Source: Leptothrix sp. (in: b-proteobacteria)
GTDB taxonomy: Bacteria > Pseudomonadota > Gammaproteobacteria > Burkholderiales > Burkholderiaceae_C
Direction: 5' to 3'
NCBI GenBank assembly: GCA_013822685.1
Contig: PNKV01000003.1
Span: forward strand, 186,001 to 250,000
Length of the DNA: 64,000 bases
Shown piece by piece: positions 1 through 9,402 of the stretch. Below the pieces are notes generated by a model. The model worked only from the letters and a program-made list of their open reading frames with translations, did no database searches and was not told where the DNA came from. The first letter of the stretch is position 1; each line of letters begins with the position of its first letter. Both the position numbers and the translations under genes were made by a program.

Positions 1-147
1 TTGCTGGAAAAGGGTGGTGCCATGGATACGATCGAGACCCGCTTTGCCAAGCCAACGCTTGCCGCCACGCTCTTCAAACGCGCGCTGGGCTGGGTGGTGT
101 TGACCGCGCAATTTTTACTGAAAAAAGATCCAGATCTTCATTGGTGA
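1..147 (+). CDS. C-terminal end of an unidentified protein (partial)
   Basis: An open frame runs from the first base to a TGA at 145-147 and gives 48 residues, including a hydrophobic stretch (ALGWVVLTAQFLL) followed by a charged tail ending in DPDLHW. A TTG at position 1 and an ATG at 22 are both in frame, so this could be the end of a longer gene or a very small protein. It lies 6 bp before the quinone oxidoreductase gene on the same strand and probably shares its transcript. I do not recognise the family. Confidence 0.4.
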   Translation: MLEKGGAMDTIETRFAKPTLAATLFKRALGWVVLTAQFLLKKDPDLHW

Positions 148-153
148 CCGAAC

Positions 154-1161
154 ATGCCGCTGCCCAGTCAGATGAACCACATTGCTTTTTCCGCGCCCGG
201 TGGGCCGGAAGTGCTGCATCTGGCCACGGCCCTGGTGCCCGAGCCCGCCGCCGGTGAGTTGCTCATCCACGTTGAAGCGGCAGGCATCAACCGGCCTGAC
301 ATCCTGCAACGCAATGGCCACTACCCCATGCCACCCGGGGCCAGTCCATTCTTGGGGCTGGAAGTGGCTGGCGAGGTGATGGCCATGGGCAGTGATGTCA
401 CTGGCTTCAAGGTGGGCGACAAGGTGTGCGCCCTGACCAATGGCGGTGGCTATGCCACGCACGCGGTGGTGCCAGCCACGCAGGCCTTGCCGTGGCCGAA
501 AGGTTATGACGCCATACGCGCGGCGGCCCTGCCAGAGACCTTCTTCACGGTCTGGGCCAACCTGTTCCAGATGGGCCGTTTGAAGGCCGGCGAGACCGTG
601 CTGCTGCACGGTGGTGGCAGCGGCATTGGCACCACCGCCACCCAACTGGCCCGCGAGTTCGGTGCGCACCCTTTCGTGACGGTGGGCAGTGAGGCCAAAC
701 GCGAAGCGTGCCTGCAACTTGGTGCTGAACTGGTCATCAATCACCGCGAGCAGGATTTTCAGCAGGCCATCACTGAGCACACACAAGGGCGCGGGGTGGA
801 TGTGATCCTCGACATCATGGGCGCCTCGTATTTCGCCCGCAACTTGGCCTCGCTGGCCATGGATGGCCGACTGTTGCTGCTGGCCTTCATGGGCGGCACC
901 GTGGTCAAGGATGTGAACCTCGCCCAGATCATGGGTAAACGCTTACTCGTCACGGGCTCTGCCATGAGGCCGCGCACCACCGAAGAAAAGGCGGCGATCG
1001 CGGCTGATTTGAAAGCCAATGTCTGGCCCGTGCTGGACGCTGGCCGTTGCGCACCCTTGATCCACGCGGTCTTTTCACTGGCCAAGGTGGCCGACGCCCA
1101 CCGCCTGATGGAGGGCAGCGATCACATTGGCAAGATCGTGCTGCAAGTGAGTGCCGCGTGA
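154..1161 (+). CDS. NAD(P)H quinone oxidoreductase, zinc-independent MDR family (PIG3/zeta-crystallin type)
   Basis: This 335-residue protein has the medium-chain dehydrogenase/reductase layout: a GroES-like N-terminal half and a Rossmann half with the nucleotide loop [15 protein letters not shown] near residues 150-165. It lacks the catalytic and structural zinc cysteines of alcohol dehydrogenases. Such enzymes reduce quinones or activated alkenes with NADPH in the cytoplasm. The N-terminus ([31 protein letters not shown]) is typical of the PIG3/TP53I3-like branch. An in-frame ATG six codons downstream (172) is an alternative start. The stop falls 4 bp before the next gene, which suggests co-transcription. 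Family is secure, substrate unknown. Confidence 0.85.
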   Translation: MPLPSQMNHIAFSAPGGPEVLHLATALVPEPAAGELLIHVEAAGINRPDILQRNGHYPMPPGASPFLGLEVAGEVMAMGSDVTGFKVGDKVCALTNGGGYATHAVVPATQALPWPKGYDAIRAAALPETFFTVWANLFQMGRLKAGETVLLHGGGSGIGTTATQLAREFGAHPFVTVGSEAKREACLQLGAELVINHREQDFQQAITEHTQGRGVDVILDIMGASYFARNLASLAMDGRLLLLAFMGGTVVKDVNLAQIMGKRLLVTGSAMRPRTTEEKAAIAADLKANVWPVLDAGRCAPLIHAVFSLAKVADAHRLMEGSDHIGKIVLQVSAA

Positions 1162-1165
1162 CCCC

Positions 1166-2257
1166 ATGAAGCATCGATTCTGGTGGCGGGCCGGCGCCGT
1201 GTTGGCCACGCTGGCGGTGGTGGGTGTCCTGGCTTTCCAGGTGACGGTTTGGCGATTGCATGCCAACATTGAAAGGGCATTGGGGCCGGGTGCCACCGTC
1301 GGTTCCCTGAAAGTCGGCTGGGCCAGCGTTGAGCTGCGCGATCTTCAAGTGAAGGCCAGCCGTGCCGGGTGGCCTGCGCCAGACGAGTTGCGGGCCGCGC
1401 GCGTCATCGTCGTGCCCGAGATGGCGACCCTGTTCGGCAATGCCTGGCGCGTGCGCAGCGTGGATGTCGAGGGCGCCTACATGTCGGTGCTGCGCTCGTC
1501 CGATGGCAAGCTGCAAGTGTTACCCGCCTTGTTCGACCACACGGCCAAGCCCGGGTCATCCGCGAACAAGGAGTCCCCAAGCTCAGACAAAGCCGCGCCC
1601 AACATCCAGATCGGCCAGGTGTCGATGACGAAGTCGCAACTGGACTTCTTTGATGCCAGCGTGCGCAAGCCCCCGCACCCCATCCGCATCGAAGAGCTGG
1701 CCATTGAGTTGGACCACATTGCCATACCCGCCCTGGACCAGGCCATGCACATCGACCTGCAAGGCATGGTGAAAGGCCCGCACCGCGATGGTCGGATCAA
1801 GGTGGTGGGCCAGTTCACGCCCGCCTCGCACGACGCCCAGCTCAAGGGCCAACTGGCAGGCGTTGACCTCATCGCCTTGCAACCTTACCTGGTGAAGTTG
1901 AACGAAGGCGGCGTGCGCGCTGGCACGCTTGACCTGGTCTTCGATGCGTCGGTGGTGAAGAACCACCTGCGCGCACCGGGCGTCATCACCTTGACAGGGC
2001 TGGAGTTGAACGATGGCGGTGGATTGCTCGGCACCTTTGCAGGCGTGCCGCGCCGCGCGGTCATCGCGTCCATGTCAGAGAACGGGCGCATTGAGCTGAA
2101 GTTCTCGCTGGATGGCCGGTTGGATGACCCGAAGTTCTCGCTCAACGAGCAACTGGCGGTGCGTGCTGCGGCTGGCCTGGCCGAATCGCTTGGCGTCACC
2201 TTGGGCGGCATGGTCGAGGGCGTGGGCAGTGTGATCAAGGGCTTGTTTGGCCATTGA
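1166..2257 (+). CDS. Membrane-anchored AsmA/DUF748-like protein
   Basis: The 363-residue protein begins with one N-terminal membrane segment (about residues 5-27, WRAGAVLATLAVVGVLAFQV). A long periplasmic, beta-rich region follows in which strands such as VGSLKVGWASVELRDLQVKA and PIRIEELAIELDHIAIP resemble AsmA/DUF748 repeats. Members of this group act in envelope biogenesis or lipid transfer. I chose ATG 1166, four bases after the preceding stop. A GTG at 1151 in the same frame would add five residues and overlap the upstream gene. The C-terminus ends in a short hydrophobic, glycine-rich segment. A much larger DUF748 protein is encoded at 42410-46048. Specific function unknown. Confidence 0.6.
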   Translation: MKHRFWWRAGAVLATLAVVGVLAFQVTVWRLHANIERALGPGATVGSLKVGWASVELRDLQVKASRAGWPAPDELRAARVIVVPEMATLFGNAWRVRSVDVEGAYMSVLRSSDGKLQVLPALFDHTAKPGSSANKESPSSDKAAPNIQIGQVSMTKSQLDFFDASVRKPPHPIRIEELAIELDHIAIPALDQAMHIDLQGMVKGPHRDGRIKVVGQFTPASHDAQLKGQLAGVDLIALQPYLVKLNEGGVRAGTLDLVFDASVVKNHLRAPGVITLTGLELNDGGGLLGTFAGVPRRAVIASMSENGRIELKFSLDGRLDDPKFSLNEQLAVRAAAGLAESLGVTLGGMVEGVGSVIKGLFGH

Positions 2258-2334
2258 GCGCCGGGGCCTGTCTTCTTGCGCAGACAATCGGGTTTGATTG
2301 ACCTGAATCGTTTGCTTTTTGACAAGGAGAAGCC

Positions 2335-2832
2335 ATGACCACTGACTTTGCAACCTGCGACCTGTGTGACGACCACAAGAACGACACCGATGGCGCCTTC
2401 CGTGTCTTGCCGCCTGTTTTCAAGGACTACGGCAAGCGATTGAAGTTCAGCGGCCCGGTCAGCACGGTCAAGTGCTTCGAAGACAACACCTTGGTCAAGG
2501 CGGCGGTGGACTCGCCCGGCCATGGCCGCGTTCTGGTGGTGGACGGCGGCGCCTCCCTGCGCCGTGCCCTGGTGGGCGGCAATTTGGGCAAGGCCGCAGC
2601 CAACAACGGTTGGGCTGGCGTGATCGTGGATGGCTGCGTGCGCGATTCAGCCGAGTTGGCCGAATGTGATGTGGGCATCCGCGCATTGGCGTTGATGCCT
2701 TGGCCCACCGAGAAGCGCAAGGAAGGCCAGGCCGATGTGCCGGTGCAGATCCAGGGCGTGTGGGTGCGCCCCGGCGATTGGGTCTATGCCGACGAGGATG
2801 GCATCGTGGTGATGCCTCAACCCAAGGCCTGA
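2335..2832 (+). CDS. rraA: RraA family protein (regulator of RNase E activity / HMG-HKG aldolase fold)
   Basis: The 165-residue protein matches RraA in length and in its core: GGASLRRALVGGNLGKAA, then GWAGVIVDGCVRDSAEL, which carries the G-x20-R-D signature that binds metal and pyruvate in the class II aldolases of this fold. In E. coli RraA binds and inhibits RNase E. Related proteins are 4-hydroxy-4-methyl-2-oxoglutarate aldolases, and the two roles cannot be separated by sequence alone. An AAGGAG ribosome site sits 6-7 bases before the ATG. The gene lies 77 bp after the DUF748-like gene on the same strand. Confidence 0.85.
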   Translation: MTTDFATCDLCDDHKNDTDGAFRVLPPVFKDYGKRLKFSGPVSTVKCFEDNTLVKAAVDSPGHGRVLVVDGGASLRRALVGGNLGKAAANNGWAGVIVDGCVRDSAELAECDVGIRALALMPWPTEKRKEGQADVPVQIQGVWVRPGDWVYADEDGIVVMPQPKA

Positions 2833-2863
2833 TCTGGCTGATGTGGGGCGTTATCCGTTTGCG

Positions 2864-2883
2864 ATACCCCTCATGTAGGGTAT
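2864..2883. promoter_or_regulatory. Inverted repeat upstream of the alpha-oxoamine synthase
   Basis: ATACCC at 2864-2869 is repeated in inverted orientation as GGGTAT at 2878-2883, with an 8-base spacer. It lies 45-64 bases before the start codon at 2928, where an operator or a promoter-proximal activator site would be expected. The arms resemble the TAC-CC-T half-sites bound by LuxR/NarL-fold regulators, but this is inference. The repeat is seen directly, the binding protein is not known. Confidence 0.4.
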
Positions 2884-2927
2884 GCCGCATGGTGATAAAT
2901 TTCCGCAAATGCTAATAGATTAGGGGG

Positions 2928-4328
2928 ATGGACAAACTGAATCTGGCCCTGCAGGGCACCTTGGCTGACTACGTCAGTTTCATGGACAAAGCGGTGGCAA
3001 GCCGTCAAACCAACGCTGCACCCGAATCCCTGCTGGGCCGCTTGAGCATCCTGCCCATGGGCTGGGACATCCTTGACGAATACGGGCTGGACACCTTCTC
3101 CAAGCAGATCGTGGGTGCGGTGTTGCCGTGGGCCCGGGCGAAGGACCGGCGTGGGCGCCCCTTGGCCGAAGGCGTCAACTTTGGCAGCCAGGATTACCTG
3201 TCCTTGTCCAGCCATCCATTGATCCGCCAAGCCGCCGTGCATGCGATCGAACAGTTGGGCGTGCACGTGGGCGGCAGCGCGGCCTTGATGGGCAACAGCG
3301 AAGCCTCGGTACAGCTTGAGTGCGAGCTGGCCGATTGGCTGCACTTGAAAGATTGTTCCCTGTTCCCCACGGGCTGGGCGGCGGGCTATGGCGCCATACG
3401 CGCCCTGGTGCGCGATCGCGACCACGTGGTGATTGACCGGCTGGCCCACGCCTGCCTTCAAGACGGTGCCAGGGCGGCCACCCGGCATGTCCATACCTTT
3501 GACCACCTGTCGGTCCATGCCCTTGAGCGGCAACTGATGGCCGTGCGTGAAACGCATCCCTCGGCGGGCATCCTGGTGGTCACCGAGTCACTCTTTTCCA
3601 TGGACTCTGACGTGCCTGACCTGAAGGCGCACCAGGAGCTGGCGCACCGCTACCAGGCCACCTTACTCGTGGACGTGGCGCACGACCTAGGCAGCATGGG
3701 GCCTGAAGGCCTGGGCGCCATGCAAGAGCAGGGCATGCTGGGCAAGATCGATGTCGTGCTGGGCACCTTCTCCAAAACCTTTGCATCCAATGGCGGCTTC
3801 GTGGCCAGCAATGAGCCCGGCCTGAAGCTGGCGATCCGCTTTGGTTGCGGGCCGCACACCTTCTCGAACGCGATGTCGCCCGTGCAGGCACTGGTGGTGC
3901 TCAAAGCGCTGGAGATCGTCCGATCTGAAGAGGGCGCCGAGCGCCGCCGCCGTCTGCACGCCAACACCTTGTCGTTGCGCTCCAAGGTTGGGGCCTTGGG
4001 GTGCAAGGTGATGGGCGTGCCCAGCGCCGTGGTGCCTGTGCTGATGGGCGGCACCTCGCAATGCCGCATGGTGTCGAGGTTCCTGCTGGCGGGTGGCGCC
4101 ATCGCCAATGCCGTTGAGTATCCGGCGGTGCCGCGTGATGCCGCGCGACTGAGGCTGCAGGTCATGGCCGACCATGCTCCAAGCGACATCGACACCTTCG
4201 TGGCCGTGCTCTCGCTGGCCATGCAAGAGGCCGATGCCATGCTGGTCAAGCTCAACTCCGAAAACGATGGATTGGTGCCGGTGGCACTGCCCGTCGACGC
4301 TTTGCCTTTCGCCGCCAATCGCGGGTGA
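2928..4328 (+). CDS. PLP-dependent alpha-oxoamine synthase family enzyme (KBL/AONS/ALAS/SPT/CqsA fold)
   Basis: The 466-residue protein is a fold-type I PLP enzyme. FPTGWAAGYG and the ring-stacking His174 (RLAHACL) precede the cofactor aspartate Asp249 in VDVAHDLGSMG, and the Schiff-base lysine is Lys283 in GTFSKTFASNGG. The family condenses an amino acid with an acyl-CoA and releases CO2. Members include BioF, Kbl, HemA, serine palmitoyltransferase and the autoinducer synthase CqsA. This protein is about 70 residues longer than BioF or Kbl. The extra length is an N-terminal extension before NFGSQDYLSLSSHP. The cofactor loop reads DVAH rather than the usual DEAH or DDAH. It stands alone, without biotin, threonine or haem genes nearby, so the product cannot be inferred. 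Confidence 0.75.
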   Translation: MDKLNLALQGTLADYVSFMDKAVASRQTNAAPESLLGRLSILPMGWDILDEYGLDTFSKQIVGAVLPWARAKDRRGRPLAEGVNFGSQDYLSLSSHPLIRQAAVHAIEQLGVHVGGSAALMGNSEASVQLECELADWLHLKDCSLFPTGWAAGYGAIRALVRDRDHVVIDRLAHACLQDGARAATRHVHTFDHLSVHALERQLMAVRETHPSAGILVVTESLFSMDSDVPDLKAHQELAHRYQATLLVDVAHDLGSMGPEGLGAMQEQGMLGKIDVVLGTFSKTFASNGGFVASNEPGLKLAIRFGCGPHTFSNAMSPVQALVVLKALEIVRSEEGAERRRRLHANTLSLRSKVGALGCKVMGVPSAVVPVLMGGTSQCRMVSRFLLAGGAIANAVEYPAVPRDAARLRLQVMADHAPSDIDTFVAVLSLAMQEADAMLVKLNSENDGLVPVALPVDALPFAANRG

Positions 4329-4357
4329 TGTGCCGATCAAAGGCGGTGCTTTTTTAG

Positions 4358-5062
4358 TTAGATCGCCAGTACTTCCAGCACGCGGTCCAGGCCGCCCGTG
4401 TTGATGGCGATCATGGCCTGCTCACGCACCTTGGGCTTGGCGTGGTAGGCAACGCTCAGGCCAGACACGTTCATCATCGGCAAGTCGTTGGCGCCATCGC
4501 CCACGGCGATGGATTGCTTGGGATCGCACTGCAGCCGGGCGCACAGGGCCAGCAGGTGCTGCTTCTTGGCCTCGCCATCAACGATGTCGCCCAGCACGCG
4601 GCCCGTGAGCAAACCGCCTTCGATCTCCAGCAGGTTGGAGTGCGCTTCGTGCATGCCCAGGCGCGCCTTGACGCGGTCGGCAAAGAAGGTGAAGCCGCCT
4701 GACACCAACAGGGTTTGCAAGCCGGCGGCTTTGGCGGCGTTGATCAACTCGGGCGCCCCGGGATTGATCTTCAAGCGCTGGTCGTAGACCTTTTGCAGGG
4801 CTTCGGCAGGCACGCCTTTCAGCAGGGCGACACGCCGGGTCAGGCTGTCCTTGAAATCGGTGATTTCGCCACGCATGGCGGCTTCGGTGATGGCGGCCAC
4901 TTCGGCCTTCTTGCCCACCGCGTCGGCGATCTCATCGATGCACTCGATGCTGATCAGCGTGGAGTCCATGTCAAAGGCGATGGCCTTGAAGTCGCTGAGC
5001 TTCAGAGGCGGGGTGAAGCGTTGGAGGACGAGGCCGGGGGCGTGTTCAGGGGCAAGGCTCAT
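4358..5062 (-). CDS. serB: Phosphoserine phosphatase
   Basis: This 234-residue HAD hydrolase has the SerB signature: catalytic DMDSTLI (about residues 31-37), CIDEIADAVGKKAEVAAITEAAMRGE, the LVSGGFTFFADRVK motif II region and GDGANDLPMM as motif III/IV. It hydrolyses O-phosphoserine in the last step of serine synthesis in the cytoplasm. It has the short betaproteobacterial form without an N-terminal ACT domain. It converges with the alpha-oxoamine synthase gene, leaving 29 bp between their stops. Confidence 0.93.
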   Translation of the reverse strand: MSLAPEHAPGLVLQRFTPPLKLSDFKAIAFDMDSTLISIECIDEIADAVGKKAEVAAITEAAMRGEITDFKDSLTRRVALLKGVPAEALQKVYDQRLKINPGAPELINAAKAAGLQTLLVSGGFTFFADRVKARLGMHEAHSNLLEIEGGLLTGRVLGDIVDGEAKKQHLLALCARLQCDPKQSIAVGDGANDLPMMNVSGLSVAYHAKPKVREQAMIAINTGGLDRVLEVLAI

Positions 5063-5143
5063 GGATTTGAAAGAGTGGGTGCGGCTGGCGGGATTATCAG
5101 CCCTGTGTGCCGCACCCTTGCACTCGTCAAATCGACCGCGGCG

Positions 5144-5707
5144 TCAGCGGCGGCGACGTACCGCCGCGCCGGCCACACCCAGTCCCGCCAGCATCAGCAG
5201 GTAGGCCTGGGGTTCGGGAACCGCGGCCGCGAAGCTCAAGGTCACGTCGAGCGAGGAATCGCGCACGCCCGTACCTGTGGCGACCAGTTTGTAGGTGCCT
5301 GGCCCGATCGCGCCTGCCAGCGTCGAGTGCGCGAAGCCGCCCAACACGCCTGCGAAGTCATCGCTGGCAATGAGCGTGTTGCTGGCGTCGAACAAGTCCA
5401 GGTTCACGCCTGTGAGGCGTGGTGCGGTGCCCGTGGCAGTCGAGACCTCCCAAGCGGCTTGGCCCGTGAAGCTGCCGATGCCATTGCCCACCGTGAAGGT
5501 GATCGACTGGTTGAGCGGGCCGATTTCATCGGTCACCAGGGTGTTGAGCCGAAGGTTGTCGCCCGCATTGAAAGGCGTGGGCAGCACGGCCGCCACATTC
5601 AGCACGTTGAAGTTCACCGGCTGCGTTTCGGCCTGCGCGGTGGACACCAGCGCACTGGCCGCGATCAGTGCCGCCGGTAACAGCTTGGACAAGGTAAGTT
5701 GGTTCAC
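5144..5707 (-). CDS. PEP-CTERM sorting-domain protein
   Basis: The 187-residue exported protein starts with a signal peptide (MNQLTLSKLLPAALIAASALVSTAQA) and ends with a PEP-CTERM anchor: VPEP, a hydrophobic helix and RRRR. The PEP-CTERM signal is processed by an exosortase, which is not in this window. I chose the GTG at 5705-5707 because a perfect AGGAGGT lies four bases upstream of it. A longer ATG frame from 5740 would place that ribosome site inside the gene. The middle part looks like a small beta-sandwich secretion domain. Such proteins are usually linked to extracellular polysaccharide. Specific role unknown. Confidence 0.8.
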   Translation of the reverse strand: MNQLTLSKLLPAALIAASALVSTAQAETQPVNFNVLNVAAVLPTPFNAGDNLRLNTLVTDEIGPLNQSITFTVGNGIGSFTGQAAWEVSTATGTAPRLTGVNLDLFDASNTLIASDDFAGVLGGFAHSTLAGAIGPGTYKLVATGTGVRDSSLDVTLSFAAAVPEPQAYLLMLAGLGVAGAAVRRRR

Positions 5708-5835
5708 ATTCACCTCCTGTTTGAAGAAGCTAACGGACAAACCCAGGCCACACCTTCTGCCTGAGCAAGGTACAACTTTTTTATCCTAGCGGGCCAATTC
5801 CGGCGGCACCAGTATTCAAACTAGGGAGGGCGTGG

Positions 5836-8800
5836 TTACTTGATGGGCTGCCCGAGCGATTTCAACAAATCACGCACGTATTGCGCCCGGTCCTTGGGGT
5901 CACTCAATGACTTTTCGACACGTAATTTGTCGTTGCCCGCCAGCTTGATGTGGCGGTTTTTTTGCACCAGCTCAATGATGCGCATCGGTTCGACCGGGGC
6001 ATTGGCGCGGAAGGTGATGTTGATCAGGCCCGGCGTTGCATCGACCTTCTGCACACCATAGGGCTTGGCCTGCACGCGCAGGCGGTGCGTGTCGAACAGC
6101 GTTTGCGCTTGCGGCGGCAGCTTGCCGAAACGGTCGATGATCTCTTCCATCATGGCCTCGATCTTGTCGATGGAATCGGCCGTGGCCACGCGCTTGTACA
6201 GGCTCAGGCGAACGTGCACATCGCCGCAATAGCTGTCGGGCAGCAGGGCAGGGGCGTGGAGGTTGATGTCGGTGCCGCCGCCAAACAAACCCAGTGGCGA
6301 CAGCAGATCGGGCTCCTTGCCCGCCTTGAGCGAGCGCACCGCCTCGCCCAGCATTTCGTTGTAGAGCTGGAAGCCCACTTCCATCATGTTGCCGCTCTGG
6401 TTGTCGCCCAGCACCTCGCCGGCGCCGCGGATTTCCAGGTCGTGCATGGCCAGGTAAAAGCCGCTGCCCAGCTCTTCCATGTTCTGGATGGCGTCCAGGC
6501 GCTGCTGGGCTTGCTTGGTCAACCCCTCGATGTCGGGCACCAGCAGGTAGGCGTAGGCCTGGTGGTGCGAGCGGCCCACACGGCCGCGCAGCTGGTGCAA
6601 CTGCGCCAGGCCGAACTTGTCGGCGCGGCTCATGATGATGGTGTTGGCCGTGGGCACGTCAATGCCGGTTTCGATGATGGTGGAGCACAGCAGCACGTTG
6701 TGGCGCTGAGCCACGAAGTCGCGCATGACGTGCTCCAGTTCGCGCTCAGGCATCTGGCCGTGGGCGATGGCGATGCGGGCTTCTGGGATCAACTCGTTGA
6801 GCTTGTCGCGCCGGTTCTCGATGGTGTCGACTTCATTGTGCAGGAAGTAGACCTGCCCGCCTCGCTTGAGTTCGCGCAGCACGGCTTCGCGGATTACGCC
6901 GCTGGATTCGCTGCGCACAAAAGTCTTGATGGCCAGCCGGCGTTGCGGTGCGGTGGCGATCACGCTCAGGTCACGCAGGCCTTCCATGGCCATGCCCAGC
7001 GTGCGCGGGATGGGGGTGGCAGTGAGGGTGAGCACATCGATGTCGGCGCGCATGGCCTTGATGGCCTCTTTGTGGCGCACACCGAAGCGGTGTTCTTCGT
7101 CAATCACCAGCAGCCCCAGGCGCTTGAACTTGACGGATTCGCTCAGCAGCTTGTGCGTGCCAATGACGATGTCGATCGTGCCGTCTTCCAGGCCTTGCAT
7201 CGCGGCCTTGATCTCCTTGGCGGACCGGAAGCGCGACATCTCTGCCACGCGCACCGGCCACTGTGAGAAGCGGTCGGAGATGTTCTGGTAATGCTGCTCG
7301 GCCAACAGCGTGGTGGGTGCGAGGATGGCCACCTGCTTGCCACCCGTCACGGCCACGAAGGCCGCGCGCAAGGCCACTTCGGTCTTGCCGAAACCCACGT
7401 CGCCGCAGACCAGGCGGTCCATGGGGCGGGGGCTGATCATGTCCTGGATGACGGCGTGGATGGCGGCGCGCTGGTCGGCGGTTTCTTCAAAGCCGAAGCT
7501 GGCGGCGAAGGCCTCGTAGTCTTGCGCGCTGAAGCGGAAGGCGAAGCCTTCGCGGGCGGCGCGGCGTGCGTACAGGTTGAGCAGCTCGGCGGCGGTGTCG
7601 CGCACCTGTTCTGCGGCCTTGCGTTTGGCCTTTTCCCACTGGCCCGAGCCCAGGCGGTGCAGCGGGGCCTCATCGGCACTGACGCCGGTGTAGCGGCTGA
7701 TCAACTGCAGTTGGGACACCGGCACGTACAGCGTGGCCGCATCGGCATAGACCAGGTGCAGGAACTCGGACGGGCCAGTGCCCAAGTCCAGGTTGATCAG
7801 GCCTTGGTAGCGCCCGATGCCGTGATTGGCGTGCACGACCGGATCGCCCACGTTCAGCTCGGACAGGTCCTTGATCAGCGAATCGACGTCGGTGGTCTGC
7901 TCTTGCTTGCGGCGGCGGCGCGTGGTGGGCGCGGCGTCGAACAGTTCCGTTTCAGTGATGAACTGCAGGCCTTGGTTGTTGCCGCTCAGGTCTTGCCAGA
8001 TGAAGCCGCCGGCAAAGGGCGCCACGGCCATGGCCATGCGGTGGTCGCTGGCCTCGAAGGCCTTCAGCGAGTCCACGCTGGGCAGGTCGATCTGGTGGTC
8101 GCGCAGCAACTCCAGCAGGCTTTCGCGGCGGCCATTGCTCTCGGCGATGACCAGCACGCGTTGTGTGGCGTTTTTCAGGTGCGCTTGCAGCTTGCGCAAA
8201 GGCTCTTGCGCATTGCGTTCGGCCGACAGGTCGGGCAGAGGGCGGGCCCAGTCGACCGCCTCGGTGCCGCGGATGGACAGCTGCGCGTGGGCGCCGGCCA
8301 ACGTGAAAAAGTCCTCGGTCTTGAGATAAAGCTCTTCCGGTGGCAGCAAGGGCCGCTCGGGGTCGTGCTGCAAGAAGCGATGCCGCTCGCGCGTTTCAGC
8401 CCAGAACTTGCGCAAGGTCTCATCCAGCTCGCCATGCAAGACCAGCACAGCGTTTTCGCCCAGGTGCTCGAAGATGCTGGCCGTCTGGTCGAAGAACAAG
8501 GGCAGGTAGAACTCGATGCCGCCGGGCACCATGCCGTTGCCGATGTCTTTGTACAGGCGCGCCCGGGTGGGATCGCCCTCGATCTTTTCACGCCAGCGCT
8601 TGCGGAAGGCCGCGCGCGCGTCCTCGTCCATCGGGAACTCGCGGCCTGGCAGCAGGCGCACTTCGGGCACGGGGTACAGGCTGCGTTGGGTGTCGGGGTC
8701 AAAGGTGCGGATCGAGTCGATCTCATCACCGAACAGGTCAACGCGGTAGGGCACCAGCGAACCCATGGGGAACAGGTCGATCAAACCACCACGCACCGCG

Positions 8801-9309
8801 TATTCACCGGGTGAGACCACCTGGCTGACGTGGGTGTAGCCTGCCAGGGTCAGCTGCGACTTGAGCGCGGCTTCATTGAGCTTTTGCTTTTGCTTGAAAT
8901 GGAAGGTGTAGGCCGCCAGGAAGGAGGGCGGCGCCAGGCGCGTCAAGGCGGTGGTGGCGGGCAGCAGCACCACGTCCACGCCCGTGTCGGCCGTGACGCC
9001 TTGCTGCACGCGCCACAGGGTGGCCAGCCGCTCCGAGATCAGATCCTGGTGCGGCGAGAAGGTGTCGTAGGGCAGCGTTTCCCAGTCGGGAAAGATGGCG
9101 CAGCGCAAGTCGGGCGCGAAAAACGCCATCTCATCCATCAATCGCTGCGTGTCGGCCGGGTCGGCGGCGATCAGCGCGGTCACATGGCCTTCCGCCTTGC
9201 GGGCTTGGGCAAACTGGGCGATCAACAGTGCATCGGCAGAGCCCAGCGGGCGGGGCACGGTGTAGCGTTTGCCAATGGCGATGGATGGGAGCTTGAGCGA
9301 GGGCAACAT
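5836..9309 (-). CDS. mfd: Transcription-repair coupling factor Mfd
   Basis: The 1157-residue protein matches Mfd length. An N-terminal UvrB-homology region is followed by an RNA polymerase interaction domain and a RecG-like SF2 translocase with GDVGFGKTEVALRAAF (Walker A), VIDEEHRFGVRHKE (DEEH box) and TLTATPIPRTL (motif III). It ends in a TRCF domain (GSGFYLAMHDLEIRGAGEVLG). Mfd removes stalled RNA polymerase and recruits UvrA. I chose ATG 9309 (MLPSLKLPSIAIGKR). The frame stays open to 9636, but that extension overlaps ispD on the other strand and has no family-like sequence. mfd is divergent from ispD, as in other Burkholderiales. Confidence 0.95.
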   Translation of the reverse strand: MLPSLKLPSIAIGKRYTVPRPLGSADALLIAQFAQARKAEGHVTALIAADPADTQRLMDEMAFFAPDLRCAIFPDWETLPYDTFSPHQDLISERLATLWRVQQGVTADTGVDVVLLPATTALTRLAPPSFLAAYTFHFKQKQKLNEAALKSQLTLAGYTHVSQVVSPGEYAVRGGLIDLFPMGSLVPYRVDLFGDEIDSIRTFDPDTQRSLYPVPEVRLLPGREFPMDEDARAAFRKRWREKIEGDPTRARLYKDIGNGMVPGGIEFYLPLFFDQTASIFEHLGENAVLVLHGELDETLRKFWAETRERHRFLQHDPERPLLPPEELYLKTEDFFTLAGAHAQLSIRGTEAVDWARPLPDLSAERNAQEPLRKLQAHLKNATQRVLVIAESNGRRESLLELLRDHQIDLPSVDSLKAFEASDHRMAMAVAPFAGGFIWQDLSGNNQGLQFITETELFDAAPTTRRRRKQEQTTDVDSLIKDLSELNVGDPVVHANHGIGRYQGLINLDLGTGPSEFLHLVYADAATLYVPVSQLQLISRYTGVSADEAPLHRLGSGQWEKAKRKAAEQVRDTAAELLNLYARRAAREGFAFRFSAQDYEAFAASFGFEETADQRAAIHAVIQDMISPRPMDRLVCGDVGFGKTEVALRAAFVAVTGGKQVAILAPTTLLAEQHYQNISDRFSQWPVRVAEMSRFRSAKEIKAAMQGLEDGTIDIVIGTHKLLSESVKFKRLGLLVIDEEHRFGVRHKEAIKAMRADIDVLTLTATPIPRTLGMAMEGLRDLSVIATAPQRRLAIKTFVRSESSGVIREAVLRELKRGGQVYFLHNEVDTIENRRDKLNELIPEARIAIAHGQMPERELEHVMRDFVAQRHNVLLCSTIIETGIDVPTANTIIMSRADKFGLAQLHQLRGRVGRSHHQAYAYLLVPDIEGLTKQAQQRLDAIQNMEELGSGFYLAMHDLEIRGAGEVLGDNQSGNMMEVGFQLYNEMLGEAVRSLKAGKEPDLLSPLGLFGGGTDINLHAPALLPDSYCGDVHVRLSLYKRVATADSIDKIEAMMEEIIDRFGKLPPQAQTLFDTHRLRVQAKPYGVQKVDATPGLINITFRANAPVEPMRIIELVQKNRHIKLAGNDKLRVEKSLSDPKDRAQYVRDLLKSLGQPIK

Positions 9310-9402
9310 GGGCAGCGCGAGAATGACAAAGCGCCCGGCGGCGGGCTGCGGCCGGGCGTTGATCTGAAAGATGCTTGATTGTAGGTGGGCGACAATCCAG
9401 GC

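Noticed and set aside
4329..4357. Terminator between the alpha-oxoamine synthase and serB
   Set aside because: Only a four-base AAAG/CTTT stem with a T-run is present, too weak to call.
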